The notes under the pieces are model-generated. The model was given only the letters and a program-made list of their open reading frames with translations. It did not search any database and was not told where the DNA came from. A DNA stretch of 64,000 nt. It comes from an uncultured Roseicyclus sp. GTDB taxonomy: Bacteria; Pseudomonadota; Alphaproteobacteria; Rhodobacterales; Rhodobacteraceae. A program made the translations under genes and the position numbers. This document shows, piece after piece, positions 1 through 9,546 of this stretch. The stretch's first letter is position 1. Each line of letters opens with the position of its first letter. The stretch spans positions 434,001-498,000 of the forward strand of contig CANLXA010000003.1 of NCBI GenBank assembly GCA_947494975.1, in the 5' to 3' direction.

Positions 1-1
1 G

Positions 2-1120
2 GGCTTCGAAGTCTTCGGCACCTCCCCCAACGCGCCATTCGCCATCACCGCCGATGTGGCGCGGCATTTCTATGCGGTGCAGTTCCACCCCGAAGTGCAC
101 CACACGCCCAAAGGCGCGAAGCTCTACGAGAATTTCGTGCGGTTGGCCGGGTTCACCGGCGATTGGACCATGGACGCCTACCGCGAGCAGGCGGTCGAGG
201 CGATCCGGGCGCAGGTGGGCGACAAGAAGGTTATCTGCGCGCTCTCGGGCGGTGTGGATTCCTCCGTGGCTGCCGCTTTGATCCATGAAGCGGTCGGCGA
301 TCAACTGACCTGCGTGTTTGTCGATCACGGTCTGCTGCGGCTCGATGAGGGCGAGGAAGTTGTGGGCATGTTCCGCGATCACATGAACCTGCATGTCATC
401 CATGCCGAGGAGCAGGATCTGTTTCTGGGCGAATTGGAGGGCGTTTCCGATCCGGAAACAAAGCGCAAGATCATCGGGCGGTTGTTCATCGACGTCTTCC
501 AGAAATACGCCAATGAGATCGACGGCGCGGATTTCCTGGCGCAGGGCACGCTCTACCCCGATGTCATTGAAAGCGTGAGCTTTTCTGGTGGCCCGTCGGT
601 GACGATCAAGTCCCATCACAATGTTGGCGGCCTGCCCGAGAAGATGGGGATGACGCTGGTGGAGCCCCTGCGCGAGCTCTTCAAGGATGAGGTGCGTGCG
701 CTGGGGCGTGAGCTTGGCCTGCCAGATCATTTCATCGCGCGCCACCCGTTCCCCGGCCCCGGCCTCGCGATCCGCTGCCCCGGTGAGATCACGCGCGCCA
801 AGCTCGATATTCTGCGGCAGGCCGATGCCGTTTATATCGACCAGATCCGCAAACATGGCCTGTACGACGAGATCTGGCAGGCTTTCGTGGCGATCCTGCC
901 GGTGCGAACAGTGGGCGTGATGGGTGACGGGCGGACCTACGATTATGCCTGCGCGCTCCGCGCGGTGACTTCGGTGGATGGCATGACGGCTGATTACTAT
1001 CCGTTCAGCCACGATTTCCTGGGTGAAACCGCGACCCGGATCATCAACGAGGTGCCGGGTATCAATCGCGTGACCTACGACATCACCTCCAAACCGCCCG
1101 GCACCATCGAGTGGGAGTGA
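2..1120 (+). CDS. guaA: GMP synthase (glutamine-hydrolysing), 3' part; 5' end outside window
   Basis: Converts XMP to GMP with glutamine and ATP, the last step of guanine nucleotide synthesis in the cytosol. The frame is open to the window edge, so the gene starts upstream and 372 codons are visible. The end of the class I glutamine amidotransferase domain is seen in the motif QFHPEV, which carries the catalytic His and Glu. It is followed by the ATP pyrophosphatase P-loop SGGVDSS near base 245 and the C-terminal dimerisation domain ending in the family signature GTIEWE. Domain order and ending are those of full-length bacterial GuaA. The next gene starts 7 bases downstream and may be co-transcribed. 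Confidence 0.97.
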   Translation, partial: GFEVFGTSPNAPFAITADVARHFYAVQFHPEVHHTPKGAKLYENFVRLAGFTGDWTMDAYREQAVEAIRAQVGDKKVICALSGGVDSSVAAALIHEAVGDQLTCVFVDHGLLRLDEGEEVVGMFRDHMNLHVIHAEEQDLFLGELEGVSDPETKRKIIGRLFIDVFQKYANEIDGADFLAQGTLYPDVIESVSFSGGPSVTIKSHHNVGGLPEKMGMTLVEPLRELFKDEVRALGRELGLPDHFIARHPFPGPGLAIRCPGEITRAKLDILRQADAVYIDQIRKHGLYDEIWQAFVAILPVRTVGVMGDGRTYDYACALRAVTSVDGMTADYYPFSHDFLGETATRIINEVPGINRVTYDITSKPPGTIEWE

Positions 1121-1127
1121 CCCCGCG

Positions 1128-1853
1128 ATGACGATCCGCGGCGTTGGCCGCGCCATTGGATGGGGCGTGAAATCACTGGTTCTGATCTGGCTGCTGACCG
1201 TGGGTGCGGTGCTGGCGTTGTCATGGATGCTGTCCGACCGGGATGCCAGCGCCGTTCGGGCCGATGCGATCATCTGCTTGGGCGCTGGCCTGTCTCACAC
1301 GCATCCGTTGCGCCCCGGCCCGGCATCACTCAGACGTGCGCTTAACTGCACGACCCTCTATCATGCCGGGGTTGCCGATGTGGTTGTCTTCACCGGAGCG
1401 GGCAACAGCTATGTCTCGGCGGCGCGCTCAATGGCAACCGTGGCGATCCGCGAAGGCGTTCCGTCCGACGCCGTCATTGTGGACCGTTTTGCAGGCTCCA
1501 CGCTGCAAAACGCTGCGTTTGGGCTGGCCTTGCTGCCGGACGAGACAGACCACATCGTTGTCGTCTCGGACGCGTTTCACCTGCCGCGATCCTGGGTCAT
1601 TTTCCGCGCGTTCGGCGTGGACCGGGTCGATATCCACGCCGCGCGGCCCGACGTCGAACAGCGCTTCCCGCCCGATCCGGAGACGGGCCGGGTTCCCGTC
1701 CGGGACAACAGGGAGCCGAGTTATCCCAGCAACCTGGATTGGAAGCTTCGCGAGGCCTTTGCCATCTGGCTCAACGTGCTGCGCGGCGCGGCCTATCTGG
1801 GCGGCGGTCTGATCGGGATCGATCATGATACCCGCATTGGATGGTTCAACTAG
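1128..1853 (+). CDS. YdcF/ElyC/SanA-family DUF218 membrane-anchored protein
   Basis: A 241-residue protein with one N-terminal membrane segment (about residues 13-33) followed by a DUF218 domain. The domain is recognised from the opening DAIICLGAG, the central GSTLQNA and the late VSDAFHLPRS, which match the Asp/Gly-rich, Rossmann-like core of the family. Relatives such as SanA and ElyC act in the cell envelope and affect peptidoglycan or barrier function, but no reaction is established, so no substrate is proposed. It follows guaA by 7 bases on the same strand and converges on bamB with a 12-base gap. Confidence 0.8.
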   Translation: MTIRGVGRAIGWGVKSLVLIWLLTVGAVLALSWMLSDRDASAVRADAIICLGAGLSHTHPLRPGPASLRRALNCTTLYHAGVADVVVFTGAGNSYVSAARSMATVAIREGVPSDAVIVDRFAGSTLQNAAFGLALLPDETDHIVVVSDAFHLPRSWVIFRAFGVDRVDIHAARPDVEQRFPPDPETGRVPVRDNREPSYPSNLDWKLREAFAIWLNVLRGAAYLGGGLIGIDHDTRIGWFN

Positions 1854-1865
1854 GCCAAGGCCGCT

Positions 1866-3230
1866 TCAGCGGAACGCCTGCAAGCGGCCATCTTCATCCA
1901 CAACCAGAAGCGTGTCATTCACCACGATCGGGTGGGCGGCTGCACCGCTGCGCATCTCGACCGTTCCCACAAGTGCGCCGGATTCGGGGCTGAACATGCG
2001 AATACGGTTGTCACCGGATGCGATGATCAACCGCCCCCCGGCAAGGATCGGGCCGTAATGGGTGAAGACGGCGCGGCGGCGGCGCTCGCGGTCATTCACG
2101 TAGAGCGGCAGTTCCGTGCCCCAGATCCGCGCGCCGGAACTGGCATCCAGACGGATCAGCTCATTGCGGTCGGACACGAAGAAGAGATCACCCCCCGTTA
2201 CCAAAACCGGAGAATAGGCACCCTCCTCGGCGGTCCACATCCGCGTGCCGGTACCGGGATTGATCGCCACGACGCGGCCCGATTGATTGCCTGCATAGAT
2301 GCGGCCACCGGCCACGACCGGATCGGAGGTGACGTCGTTGATATTGGCGTAGGCAACGCCCGAGCGCCCGCCAGCAACCGAAGTGGTCCAGAGCGGCGCG
2401 CCCGACAGGCGCAACGTGCCCGATATCTCGCCCGAGCCGAAGGGGAAGACGACGATGCGGTCCGTGATCGCCGGGGCGGCCCCGCCGGTCAGCAGCGCCT
2501 CGCCGGTCGTGGACGGCACCTGCCAGTCGATCCGGCCCGTCTCCACATCCACGGCCCAAGCCTGATTGTTGCGGCTGACGATGTAAACTGTGCCGCCACT
2601 CACGGTCGGCGCGCCAATGCCGGCATCCAGGCGCTGGCGCCAGTATACCGCGCCCGAGGCGGGATCGAGAGCGATCAATTCACCGAAGCCGGTTGTGACG
2701 AACAAGCGCCCGCCGGATACGGCCAGGCCGCCGCCGGATACGGCCCCGCCCCGGTCAAAGCCGGGCTGCAGGTCGGCCGACCACAGCGTCGCCCCGGAGC
2801 TGAGCGACGTGGCCACAACGCCCGCGGTTGCATCCATGGTGAAGACGCGGTCGCCCGTGGCAACGGGATCGGCGGTGATCCGATTGCGCCGCGAATTGCC
2901 GCGCCCGATCTCTGCCGACCAAACCGGCGTCAGGCTGGCCGCAAGGTTGGCATGCGGCGTCCGGTTGGTGGCGTTATAGCCGCGCTGCTCCCACGCGCCG
3001 ATGCGGGTGACGGCAGGCAGGCTGATTGCACGCGGCGCATCGGCAGCGGCGGCGTCACCCGCCGAAGCCGCCGCACCGCCGAGGGTCTGCGACAGGGGCG
3101 TGTCGATGGAGAAGCGTTCACCGGCAAGGCGCACCTCCCGCTCGCAGCCCGCAAGAAACAGCGTTGTGGCCAACAGGAGCGCGCCCGTTCTGACCATATG
3201 TCGGGAGACCATCGGTTGTGCGTTGCTCAT
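1866..3230 (-). CDS. bamB: BamB-like outer membrane assembly lipoprotein, PQQ-type beta-propeller
   Basis: A 454-residue lipoprotein. The signal peptide ends in the lipobox LFLAGC, so the mature protein should be attached to a membrane through its cysteine. The rest is a series of beta-propeller blades with PQQ-like repeat motifs (for example the segments around GDRVFTMD, GGRLFVTTG and GGRIYAGNQSG), as in BamB, the Bam-complex scaffold for outer membrane beta-barrel insertion. I use the ATG at 3230. Starts at 3281 or the TTG at 3299 would give an overlong signal peptide, and internal ATGs a few codons on would also fit. It lies downstream of the YfgM-like gene, a pairing common in proteobacteria. 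Confidence 0.88.
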   Translation of the reverse strand: MSNAQPMVSRHMVRTGALLLATTLFLAGCEREVRLAGERFSIDTPLSQTLGGAAASAGDAAAADAPRAISLPAVTRIGAWEQRGYNATNRTPHANLAASLTPVWSAEIGRGNSRRNRITADPVATGDRVFTMDATAGVVATSLSSGATLWSADLQPGFDRGGAVSGGGLAVSGGRLFVTTGFGELIALDPASGAVYWRQRLDAGIGAPTVSGGTVYIVSRNNQAWAVDVETGRIDWQVPSTTGEALLTGGAAPAITDRIVVFPFGSGEISGTLRLSGAPLWTTSVAGGRSGVAYANINDVTSDPVVAGGRIYAGNQSGRVVAINPGTGTRMWTAEEGAYSPVLVTGGDLFFVSDRNELIRLDASSGARIWGTELPLYVNDRERRRRAVFTHYGPILAGGRLIIASGDNRIRMFSPESGALVGTVEMRSGAAAHPIVVNDTLLVVDEDGRLQAFR

Positions 3231-3308
3231 GCCGCGTCCATCACTTGTTGTCTCTCGCGGGGCCGGGGCACCCGCCTTCATAGTCCTGATCCCGCCCAAT
3301 CGGGCGGA

Positions 3309-4136
3309 TTATTCGTCGGTTGCCGCGTCAACCTCGGCCTCCGCCCCGGTTGCTGCGTCTTCATCGGCCTCGGCGTCAGCCGCCGCGCCATCGTCATCCC
3401 CGCCGGCCTCGGGCGCTGCCTCATCGGGGCTCGTTTCCGGACTCGTCGGCGCCTCTTGCTCTTCGAGCACCGGTTCGGGCGCGGTGTCGACCAGCATCGC
3501 GCCGCTTTCCAGCGCCACAATCAACTGCGCGGCACGTTGTTGCAAGCCCGCCGTGGCGGATGCGCTCCGCTCGATGGCGCGCAGGCGATCGATGCCTGCA
3601 TCCACATCCCCCACACGGATATCAAGAAGTGCCAATTGCTCCTCTGCCAGCCCGGCATAGGGCGCGCCGGGCGTGGCGAGGGATTCAAGCGTCTGACGCG
3701 CCTCGTCTTCTGGCGCGGGATCCAGCATCTCTGCCTTCAGCAGCGCCAGATCGGAATAGCGCCGGGCCAGGCCTGGCGCCACGGCCGCCTCACGCAACAT
3801 GGCGGCGGCATCGGCGGGATCCTCGGCATTGGCGGCCTCACCCGCGGCCAGCAGGGCCAGAATAATCCGCGCTTCGGCACTTGGGGTCTCAACGGCCTGC
3901 AACGCGGCGACCCGCGCCTCGGGGTCGTCCCCGTCGAGAGCTGCAAGCAGCGCATCGCCGAAAGCTTCGGATTGCGCGCGCGCTTGTGCCGACTGGTATT
4001 CGAAATACGCAGCCCCGCCCACGATGGCCACGACGATCAGGACGGCCAGCCAGCCCCAGCGCCGGAACAGGCTGAACAACCGGTCACGCCGCACCTCTTC
4101 GCTGACTTCCTCGATGAAACTGTCGGTATTGGCCAT
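3309..4136 (-). CDS. YfgM-like membrane-anchored tetratricopeptide protein
   Basis: A 275-residue protein with a short cytosolic N terminus, one membrane helix (about residues 28-50, starting WGWLAVLIVV) and a periplasmic helical-repeat region rich in Ala and Glu. This matches the YfgM/ancillary SecYEG family, which links the translocon with periplasmic chaperones. The last 60 or so residues are a low-complexity acidic Ala/Glu/Asp tail that is not a usual family feature and is probably disordered. It is the upstream gene of the bamB pair; the ATG at 4136 is the first available start. Confidence 0.8.
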   Translation of the reverse strand: MANTDSFIEEVSEEVRRDRLFSLFRRWGWLAVLIVVAIVGGAAYFEYQSAQARAQSEAFGDALLAALDGDDPEARVAALQAVETPSAEARIILALLAAGEAANAEDPADAAAMLREAAVAPGLARRYSDLALLKAEMLDPAPEDEARQTLESLATPGAPYAGLAEEQLALLDIRVGDVDAGIDRLRAIERSASATAGLQQRAAQLIVALESGAMLVDTAPEPVLEEQEAPTSPETSPDEAAPEAGGDDDGAAADAEADEDAATGAEAEVDAATDE

Positions 4137-4275
4137 AGACGCCGCCCCACCCGTGGTCTTTTTGATTTACCTGTGGGGGACTTACCCCGGCGCGGGCCAT
4201 GGGCGCAAGGCCTTGTGCCGCTGGGGGATGGGCAACACCACGGGCGGCGCGTTTGGCTACAAATCGCCCCCTAAT

Positions 4276-4288
4276 CTGAACCGTTCAG
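4276..4288. promoter_or_regulatory. TetR-type operator candidate 1 upstream of RND pump
   Basis: Perfect inverted repeat CTGAAC-C-GTTCAG (6-base arms, 1-base centre). It sits 124 bases before the adaptor gene. The size and spacing resemble operators of TetR-family repressors of RND pumps. No such repressor gene is adjacent, so the assignment is inferred. Confidence 0.45.
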
Positions 4289-4322
4289 TTCACTCTTGCA
4301 GTCCAATTCGCGAGAAAGTAAT

Positions 4323-4340
4323 CTGAACCAGTCGGTTTAG
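4323..4340. promoter_or_regulatory. TetR-type operator candidate 2 upstream of RND pump
   Basis: Imperfect inverted repeat CTGAACC-AGTC-GGTTTAG, with one mismatch between 7-base arms. It repeats the CTGAACC half-site of the palindrome about 47 bases upstream. Two copies of the same half-site in one short promoter region suggest a real operator pair. Confidence 0.4.
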
Positions 4341-4412
4341 CGTAATAGATGAACTGAATAAGGATGATGTCCCGGCACCAAGGGGGGTGTTTGGACTTGA
4401 AAGGTTGACGGT

Positions 4413-5711
4413 ATGAGGCTGTTTCCACTGCTTACCGCAGCGCTTGTTTGCGTTGCGCTTTATTTTGTAATTCTTGATCGTGCGACGCTTGTCGATTTCG
4501 CCAGCCGGTTTGTGCCGGAGCCGTCGAATGCCCCGACGGAGCCCGCAGCGGTCGAGGAAATGCCAGCCGACGTGGCCGCCGCCGCTGACCCCAATGATGA
4601 TCGGGTCCATGTCGTCGTGCGCCGGTCCGAGGCGCAATTGGCCGAAAACGCCGTGCAATTGCGCGGCCGGACCGAGGCCCTGCGCCTGGTGGACGTGGCG
4701 TCCGAGACATCCGGCCGGATCATCTCGACCCCCATTCGCGCGGGCGCCTTCGTTGAAGAAGGCCAGGTGATGTGCGAGATCGATGCCGGAACCAGCCAGA
4801 CCGCCTTGGAAGAGGCGCAGGCCCGCCTGGCCGAGGCCGAGGCCCGCGTGCCCGAAGCCGAAGCCAGGCTGCCCGAAGCCCGCGCGATGCTGGCGCAGGC
4901 CCGGGCGCAGCTCTCTTCGGCCGAGATCGACGGCAACGCCGCCGCCCGCCTGAACGAATCCGGGTTCGGTTCCGACACCCGCGCTGCCTCGGCCGCGGCC
5001 GGTGTGGCCGCAGCCCAGGCCGGTGTGGAAAGCGCCCAGGCCGGTGTGCAGGCCGCCGATGCAGGCGTACAATCGGCCCTGGCCGGGGTGCGCGCCGCCG
5101 AGGCCGCCGTGACCCGCGCCGAGGAGGACATCAACCGCCTTACCATCCACGCACCGTTTTCGGGCCTCCTGGAAACCGACACGGCCGAGCTTGGCTCCCT
5201 GATGCAACCGGGTGCGGTTTGCGCCACGATCATTCAGCTTGATCCGATCAAGCTGGTGGGTTTCGTGCCCGAAGCGCAGATCGACCGGGTGGAACTGGGC
5301 GCATTGGCCGGCGCGCAGCTGGCCAGCGGTCAGCAGGCGCAAGGCGAAGTGACGTTCCTCAGCCGGTCGGCCGATGAAAGCACCCGCACGTTCCGTGTGG
5401 AGATCACCGTCGACAATTCGGATCTGGCCATCCGCGACGGCCAGACCGCCGACATCCTGATCCAGACCGCCGGGACACCGGCGCATCTTCTGCCTTCCTC
5501 TGCCCTGACCCTGAATGATGAGGGCATCCTGGGTCTGCGGATTGTCGTCGATGGTGTGGTCGAATTCGTGCCCGTCCAACTGATCCGGGACACTGTGCGC
5601 GGCGTCTGGGTGACGGGCCTGCCCGAGCAGGCCGATGTGATCACCGTCGGGCAGGAATTCGTGACTGCCGGGGTGGAGGTGCGCACGACGCTTGAGGAGC
5701 TGACCCAATGA
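4413..5711 (+). CDS. RND efflux pump periplasmic adaptor (membrane fusion protein)
   Basis: A 432-residue periplasmic adaptor that should join the inner-membrane RND permease to an outer-membrane channel. It has an N-terminal hydrophobic anchor (about residues 3-22), a biotinyl-lipoyl half around VASETSGRI, a long alpha-hairpin made of Ala/Glu heptads (about residues 130-237), the returning lipoyl half with IHAPFSG, then the beta-barrel and membrane-proximal domains. The hairpin is highly repetitive, with tandem heptads of the AQAGV type. Its stop codon overlaps the permease ATG (ATGA), so the two are translationally coupled. No outer-membrane channel gene lies in the window. Confidence 0.93.
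   Translation: MRLFPLLTAALVCVALYFVILDRATLVDFASRFVPEPSNAPTEPAAVEEMPADVAAAADPNDDRVHVVVRRSEAQLAENAVQLRGRTEALRLVDVASETSGRIISTPIRAGAFVEEGQVMCEIDAGTSQTALEEAQARLAEAEARVPEAEARLPEARAMLAQARAQLSSAEIDGNAAARLNESGFGSDTRAASAAAGVAAAQAGVESAQAGVQAADAGVQSALAGVRAAEAAVTRAEEDINRLTIHAPFSGLLETDTAELGSLMQPGAVCATIIQLDPIKLVGFVPEAQIDRVELGALAGAQLASGQQAQGEVTFLSRSADESTRTFRVEITVDNSDLAIRDGQTADILIQTAGTPAHLLPSSALTLNDEGILGLRIVVDGVVEFVPVQLIRDTVRGVWVTGLPEQADVITVGQEFVTAGVEVRTTLEELTQ
5001..5120 (+). repeat. 21-base tandem repeat coding for coiled-coil heptads
   Basis: Degenerate tandem 21-base units inside the adaptor gene encode successive heptads such as AQAGVES, AQAGVQA, ADAGVQS and ALAGVRA. DNA units such as gcccaggccggtgtg recur. 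The repeat extends the alpha-hairpin of the adaptor and could vary in copy number between strains. Confidence 0.7.
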
Positions 5712-8700
5712 CCGGCTTGATCGATTGGGCCGCCTCACGCGCCCGGATGGTCGTCGCCTTCGTGATCCTGTCGCTGGTGGCAGGCACGGCGGCCTATGTC
5801 GGTCTGCCCAAGGAGGGTGAGCCGGATATCGACATTCCGGGCCTCTTCGTGTCGGTCCCCTTCCCCGGGATTTCCGCGGTGGACAGCGAACGCCTGCTGA
5901 TCCGGCCCATGGAAGCCGAGTTTCAGGACCTCGATGGATTGCTGTCGATCAACTCGACCGCCTCCGAAGGCTATGCCGGGATTTTCCTGGAATTCGAATT
6001 CGGCTGGGACAAGGGCGCGATCATCGCCGATGTCCGCGACGCGATGGGCCGGGCCGAGACCCAGTTCCCGTCGGGTGCCGAGAGCTTTTCGATCAACGAA
6101 ATCAACTTCTCGGAATTCCCGATCATCATCGTTGCGCTCAGCGGCGATGCGCCGGAACGCACGCTGATCCGCCTGGCCAATGAGATGCAGGCTGATCTGG
6201 AAGCGCTGTCTCCGGTGCTGGAGGCGGGTCTTGCGGGCACACGGGACGAGATGCTTGAGGTGATTCTCGATCCCCTTGCCCTGGAAGCCTATGACGTCAC
6301 CGCCGCCGACCTGATCAATGCCGTGGTCAACAACAACCAGTTGATTGCAGCCGGTGAAGTGGAAACCGAAAGCGGCTCCATCTCCATCACGATCCCGTCG
6401 AGCTTCGACAATGCGCAGGACGTCTACAACCTTGCCATCACCGTGAATGGCGACCGGGTGGTGACCCTTGGCGAACTGGCCGAGATCCGCCTGACCTATC
6501 AGGACCGCGCCGGGACCGCGCGTTTCAATGGCGAGACGACCGTGGCGTTGCAGGTGGTCAAACGGCAGGGCTTCAACATCATCGATACCGTGGCACTGAT
6601 CCGCGAAGAGGTTGAACGCGTGCAAGAGACGTGGCCGGAAGAGCTCCGGTCCTCGGTGCACGTCGAAACCACGCTCGATCAATCTGTGCAGGTGGACAGC
6701 ATGGTGCGGCAGCTGGAAGGCTCCGTGCTCACGGCCATTGCGCTTGTGATGATCGTGGTCCTGGCGGCCTTGGGCACCCGCTCCGCCCTGCTGGTCGGCT
6801 TCGCGATCCCCACCTCCTTCCTTCTGTGCTTCATCCTTCTGGGCGTGATGGGGATCACGATCTCGAACATCGTGATGTTCGGCCTGATCCTCGCAGTGGG
6901 GATGCTGGTGGATGGCGCGATCGTGGTTGTGGAATATGCCGACCGCCGCCTGAAAGAGGGCGCGCGCCCGATGCAGGCCTATGTGGACGCGGCCAAACGC
7001 ATGTTCTGGCCGATCGTCAGTTCCACTGCGACGACGCTTTGCGCCTTCCTGCCGATGCTGTTCTGGCCCGGCGTGCCCGGCGAATTCATGGGCATGTTGC
7101 CGGTGACACTGATCTTCGTTCTGTCGGCCTCGCTGATCGTGGCGCTGATCTACCTGCCGGTTCTGGGCGGCGTGGCCGCGCGGTTCAGCCGGATCATCGA
7201 CCGCCTCGCGGCCGGGCTGACGGCACTGGTGCCGTGGTTCGCGGCGCGGGCCGTTCTGGCCGTGGGCGTGGCCTACCTGATGTTCATGACTGCGCTGCAG
7301 GTTGTGCGCCCGGGCGTCCTTTTCTCGCTGCCCGAAACGATGTCGCCCCTGATGCAAACCGCAATCAGCGGCCTCTTGTTCGTGTTGGTCTGCGTCGCGA
7401 TGTCGGTCGTGATTTCGACGGTGCAGACGAAGCAGCGTGAAAAGGCCGTGCAGGCCGGGTATCGGCGCACCTGGTTTGGCTGGGTCATCCACGGCCTGAC
7501 GGGCAATCCGTTCATGCCGCTTGTGGCCATCGCGGTGGTATCCAGCTTCGTGATCTACACCTTTACCTATTTCGGCGAAAACTCGAACGGTGTGGAATTC
7601 TTCGTCGCGACGGAGCCGGAAAACGCCATCGTCTATGTGCGGGCCCGGGGCAACCTGTCGCTGGAGGAGCAGGACGCGCTGGTCCGGCAGGTGGAAGAGA
7701 TCGTGCTGGAGCATGAGGGCGTGCGCGACGTGTTCGCCTTTGCCGGCGATGGCGGTCTCAATAACAATACCGGCGGGGCCGCCGCGCCCTCCGATACGAT
7801 CGGGCAGGTTCAGATCGATCTTGAGCCATGGGGCGAACGGGCCGATGGCGACATCATCCTTGAGCGCCTGCAGACCCGCCTCGACCGGATCCCCGGCATC
7901 CAGACCGAGATCTTCTCGGCCTCTACCGGCCCTGCCGAGGGCAAACCAATCTCGCTCCGCCTGAGCGGGGACAATTGGGAGGAGTTGCAAGAGGCGACCG
8001 CCATCGTCCGCGCCCATTACGAGGATCTCGACGGGCTGATCCTGGTGGAAGATACCCTGCCCCTCCCGGGCATCGACTGGCAGATCAACGTGGATGTGGA
8101 GGCCGCGGGGCGCTTTGGCGCGGATGTGGCAACCGTGGGCGCGATGGTGCAACTGGTCACGCGTGGTATCCTTCTGGACACGATGCGGGTGCCCACGTCC
8201 GACGAGGAGATCGACATTCGCGTCCGCTTCCCCGAAGAGGCCCGCGTTCTGTCCACACTCGACAGCCTGCGGGTTCGCACGCGAGACGGCCTAGTGCCCC
8301 TGTCTAACTTCGTGAGCTATGAGCCGACGCCACAGCTGGCAACCATCGACCGCATCGACCAGAGCCGGTTCTTCATGGTGAAGGCCGATGTCCTGTCAGG
8401 ACTTGTGGGCGTTTCGGATGGCGATGGCGAAAGCGTTGCCATCCTGCGCGATATGGCGGAGGTCGCCGTCGGCGATCAGGCGGATCTGAGCTTCGAGGAT
8501 GTCGAGTATCAGCTCTTCGTGGCCTATGATGGCCAGACCGCCGACAGCGTGCTGGAGGGGTTGCAAGACGGGTCCTTCTCGACCAGCCCAGTCAATCCGA
8601 ACGAACGGATCGAGCGGATCACCGAATGGCTGGACGCCGAAGACCCTCTGCCCGCCTCGGTCAGTTGGGAATGGGCAGGCGATCAGGAGGATCAGGCTGA

Positions 8701-9541
8701 ATCCCAGGCCTTCCTGTCGTCGGCCTTTGCCGCCGCGTTGGGCCTGATGTTCATCATCCTGCTGGCGCAGTTCAACTCGGTCTACAACTCGGTGCTGGTG
8801 CTTCTGGCCGTGGTCCTGTCCACAACCGGGGTGCTCTGGGGCATGCTGATCATGGATCAAACCTTCTCGATCATCATGACAGGGACGGGTATCGTGGCCT
8901 TGGCCGGGATCGTGGTGAACAACAACATCGTGTTGATCGACACCTATCAGGAATACAGCCGCTATATGCCGCGGCTGGAGGCCATCGTGCGCACGGCAGA
9001 GGCCCGGATCCGTCCAGTCCTGCTGACGACCATCACCACGATGGCGGGCCTGGCGCCGATGATGTACGGCATCTCGCTGGATTTCGGCGGCGGCGGCTAT
9101 ACCGTCGATAGCCCCACCGCGCTTTGGTGGAAGCAATTGGCGACTGCGGTGGTCTTCGGCCTGGGCATCGCGACGGTTCTGACGCTGGTGTTCACGCCGT
9201 CGCTTCTGGCGCTCCGCATCTGGTTCTGGACGCTGGTCTTTGCCGGTGCCCGTGGTCTCGGCCGTCTGGGCGCCAGCGGGATGAGCCGCCGGGGCCAGGA
9301 TTGGGCCCTGCAACGGCAGGCCCGCCGGGTGCGCGACCCGATGATCTATTGGGACGAAGATCCGCGCCCGGATGAACCGGAGCCGGAGGAGGCCACCGAG
9401 ACCGAGCCCGATGCCGACGCAGCGGAGGCCGCCCCGGTGGCCCCGGCGCCCGAGGATGTCCCCCCGGGCCCGGATCCCTACGAGGATACCGAGCTTGAAA
9501 ACGACGTCCCGCCGCGCCCGCCCCTGCGCGCCGCGGAGTAA
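5708..9541 (+). CDS. RND-family efflux transporter permease, long form
   Basis: A 1277-residue proton-driven inner-membrane efflux permease. The N-terminal helix, the two large periplasmic domains and the TM4 motif LVDGAIVVVEY (about residues 398-410) identify the RND family. Only the first of the two aspartates found in AcrB TM4 is present; the second is Gly. The C-terminal half repeats the fold with GIVALAGIVVNNNIVLIDTY. The protein is about 200 residues longer than usual. Roughly residues 500-620 between the two halves hold extra hydrophobic segments, and about 95 residues form an acidic, Pro-rich cytosolic tail. A strong hairpin follows the stop. Substrate cannot be read from the sequence. 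Confidence 0.95.
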   Translation: MTGLIDWAASRARMVVAFVILSLVAGTAAYVGLPKEGEPDIDIPGLFVSVPFPGISAVDSERLLIRPMEAEFQDLDGLLSINSTASEGYAGIFLEFEFGWDKGAIIADVRDAMGRAETQFPSGAESFSINEINFSEFPIIIVALSGDAPERTLIRLANEMQADLEALSPVLEAGLAGTRDEMLEVILDPLALEAYDVTAADLINAVVNNNQLIAAGEVETESGSISITIPSSFDNAQDVYNLAITVNGDRVVTLGELAEIRLTYQDRAGTARFNGETTVALQVVKRQGFNIIDTVALIREEVERVQETWPEELRSSVHVETTLDQSVQVDSMVRQLEGSVLTAIALVMIVVLAALGTRSALLVGFAIPTSFLLCFILLGVMGITISNIVMFGLILAVGMLVDGAIVVVEYADRRLKEGARPMQAYVDAAKRMFWPIVSSTATTLCAFLPMLFWPGVPGEFMGMLPVTLIFVLSASLIVALIYLPVLGGVAARFSRIIDRLAAGLTALVPWFAARAVLAVGVAYLMFMTALQVVRPGVLFSLPETMSPLMQTAISGLLFVLVCVAMSVVISTVQTKQREKAVQAGYRRTWFGWVIHGLTGNPFMPLVAIAVVSSFVIYTFTYFGENSNGVEFFVATEPENAIVYVRARGNLSLEEQDALVRQVEEIVLEHEGVRDVFAFAGDGGLNNNTGGAAAPSDTIGQVQIDLEPWGERADGDIILERLQTRLDRIPGIQTEIFSASTGPAEGKPISLRLSGDNWEELQEATAIVRAHYEDLDGLILVEDTLPLPGIDWQINVDVEAAGRFGADVATVGAMVQLVTRGILLDTMRVPTSDEEIDIRVRFPEEARVLSTLDSLRVRTRDGLVPLSNFVSYEPTPQLATIDRIDQSRFFMVKADVLSGLVGVSDGDGESVAILRDMAEVAVGDQADLSFEDVEYQLFVAYDGQTADSVLEGLQDGSFSTSPVNPNERIERITEWLDAEDPLPASVSWEWAGDQEDQAESQAFLSSAFAAALGLMFIILLAQFNSVYNSVLVLLAVVLSTTGVLWGMLIMDQTFSIIMTGTGIVALAGIVVNNNIVLIDTYQEYSRYMPRLEAIVRTAEARIRPVLLTTITTMAGLAPMMYGISLDFGGGGYTVDSPTALWWKQLATAVVFGLGIATVLTLVFTPSLLALRIWFWTLVFAGARGLGRLGASGMSRRGQDWALQRQARRVRDPMIYWDEDPRPDEPEPEEATETEPDADAAEAAPVAPAPEDVPPGPDPYEDTELENDVPPRPPLRAAE

Positions 9542-9546
9542 ATCCA

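Noticed and set aside
1932-4274. 780-codon plus-strand frame opposite bamB and the YfgM-like gene
   Set aside because: It spans two genes and their spacer without recognisable protein features; a high-GC shadow frame.
5735-8152. 805-codon open frame antisense to the RND permease
   Set aside because: Composition is His/Gln/Arg-rich as expected from the reverse of GC-rich coding DNA; no domain, and the plus-strand gene is unmistakable.
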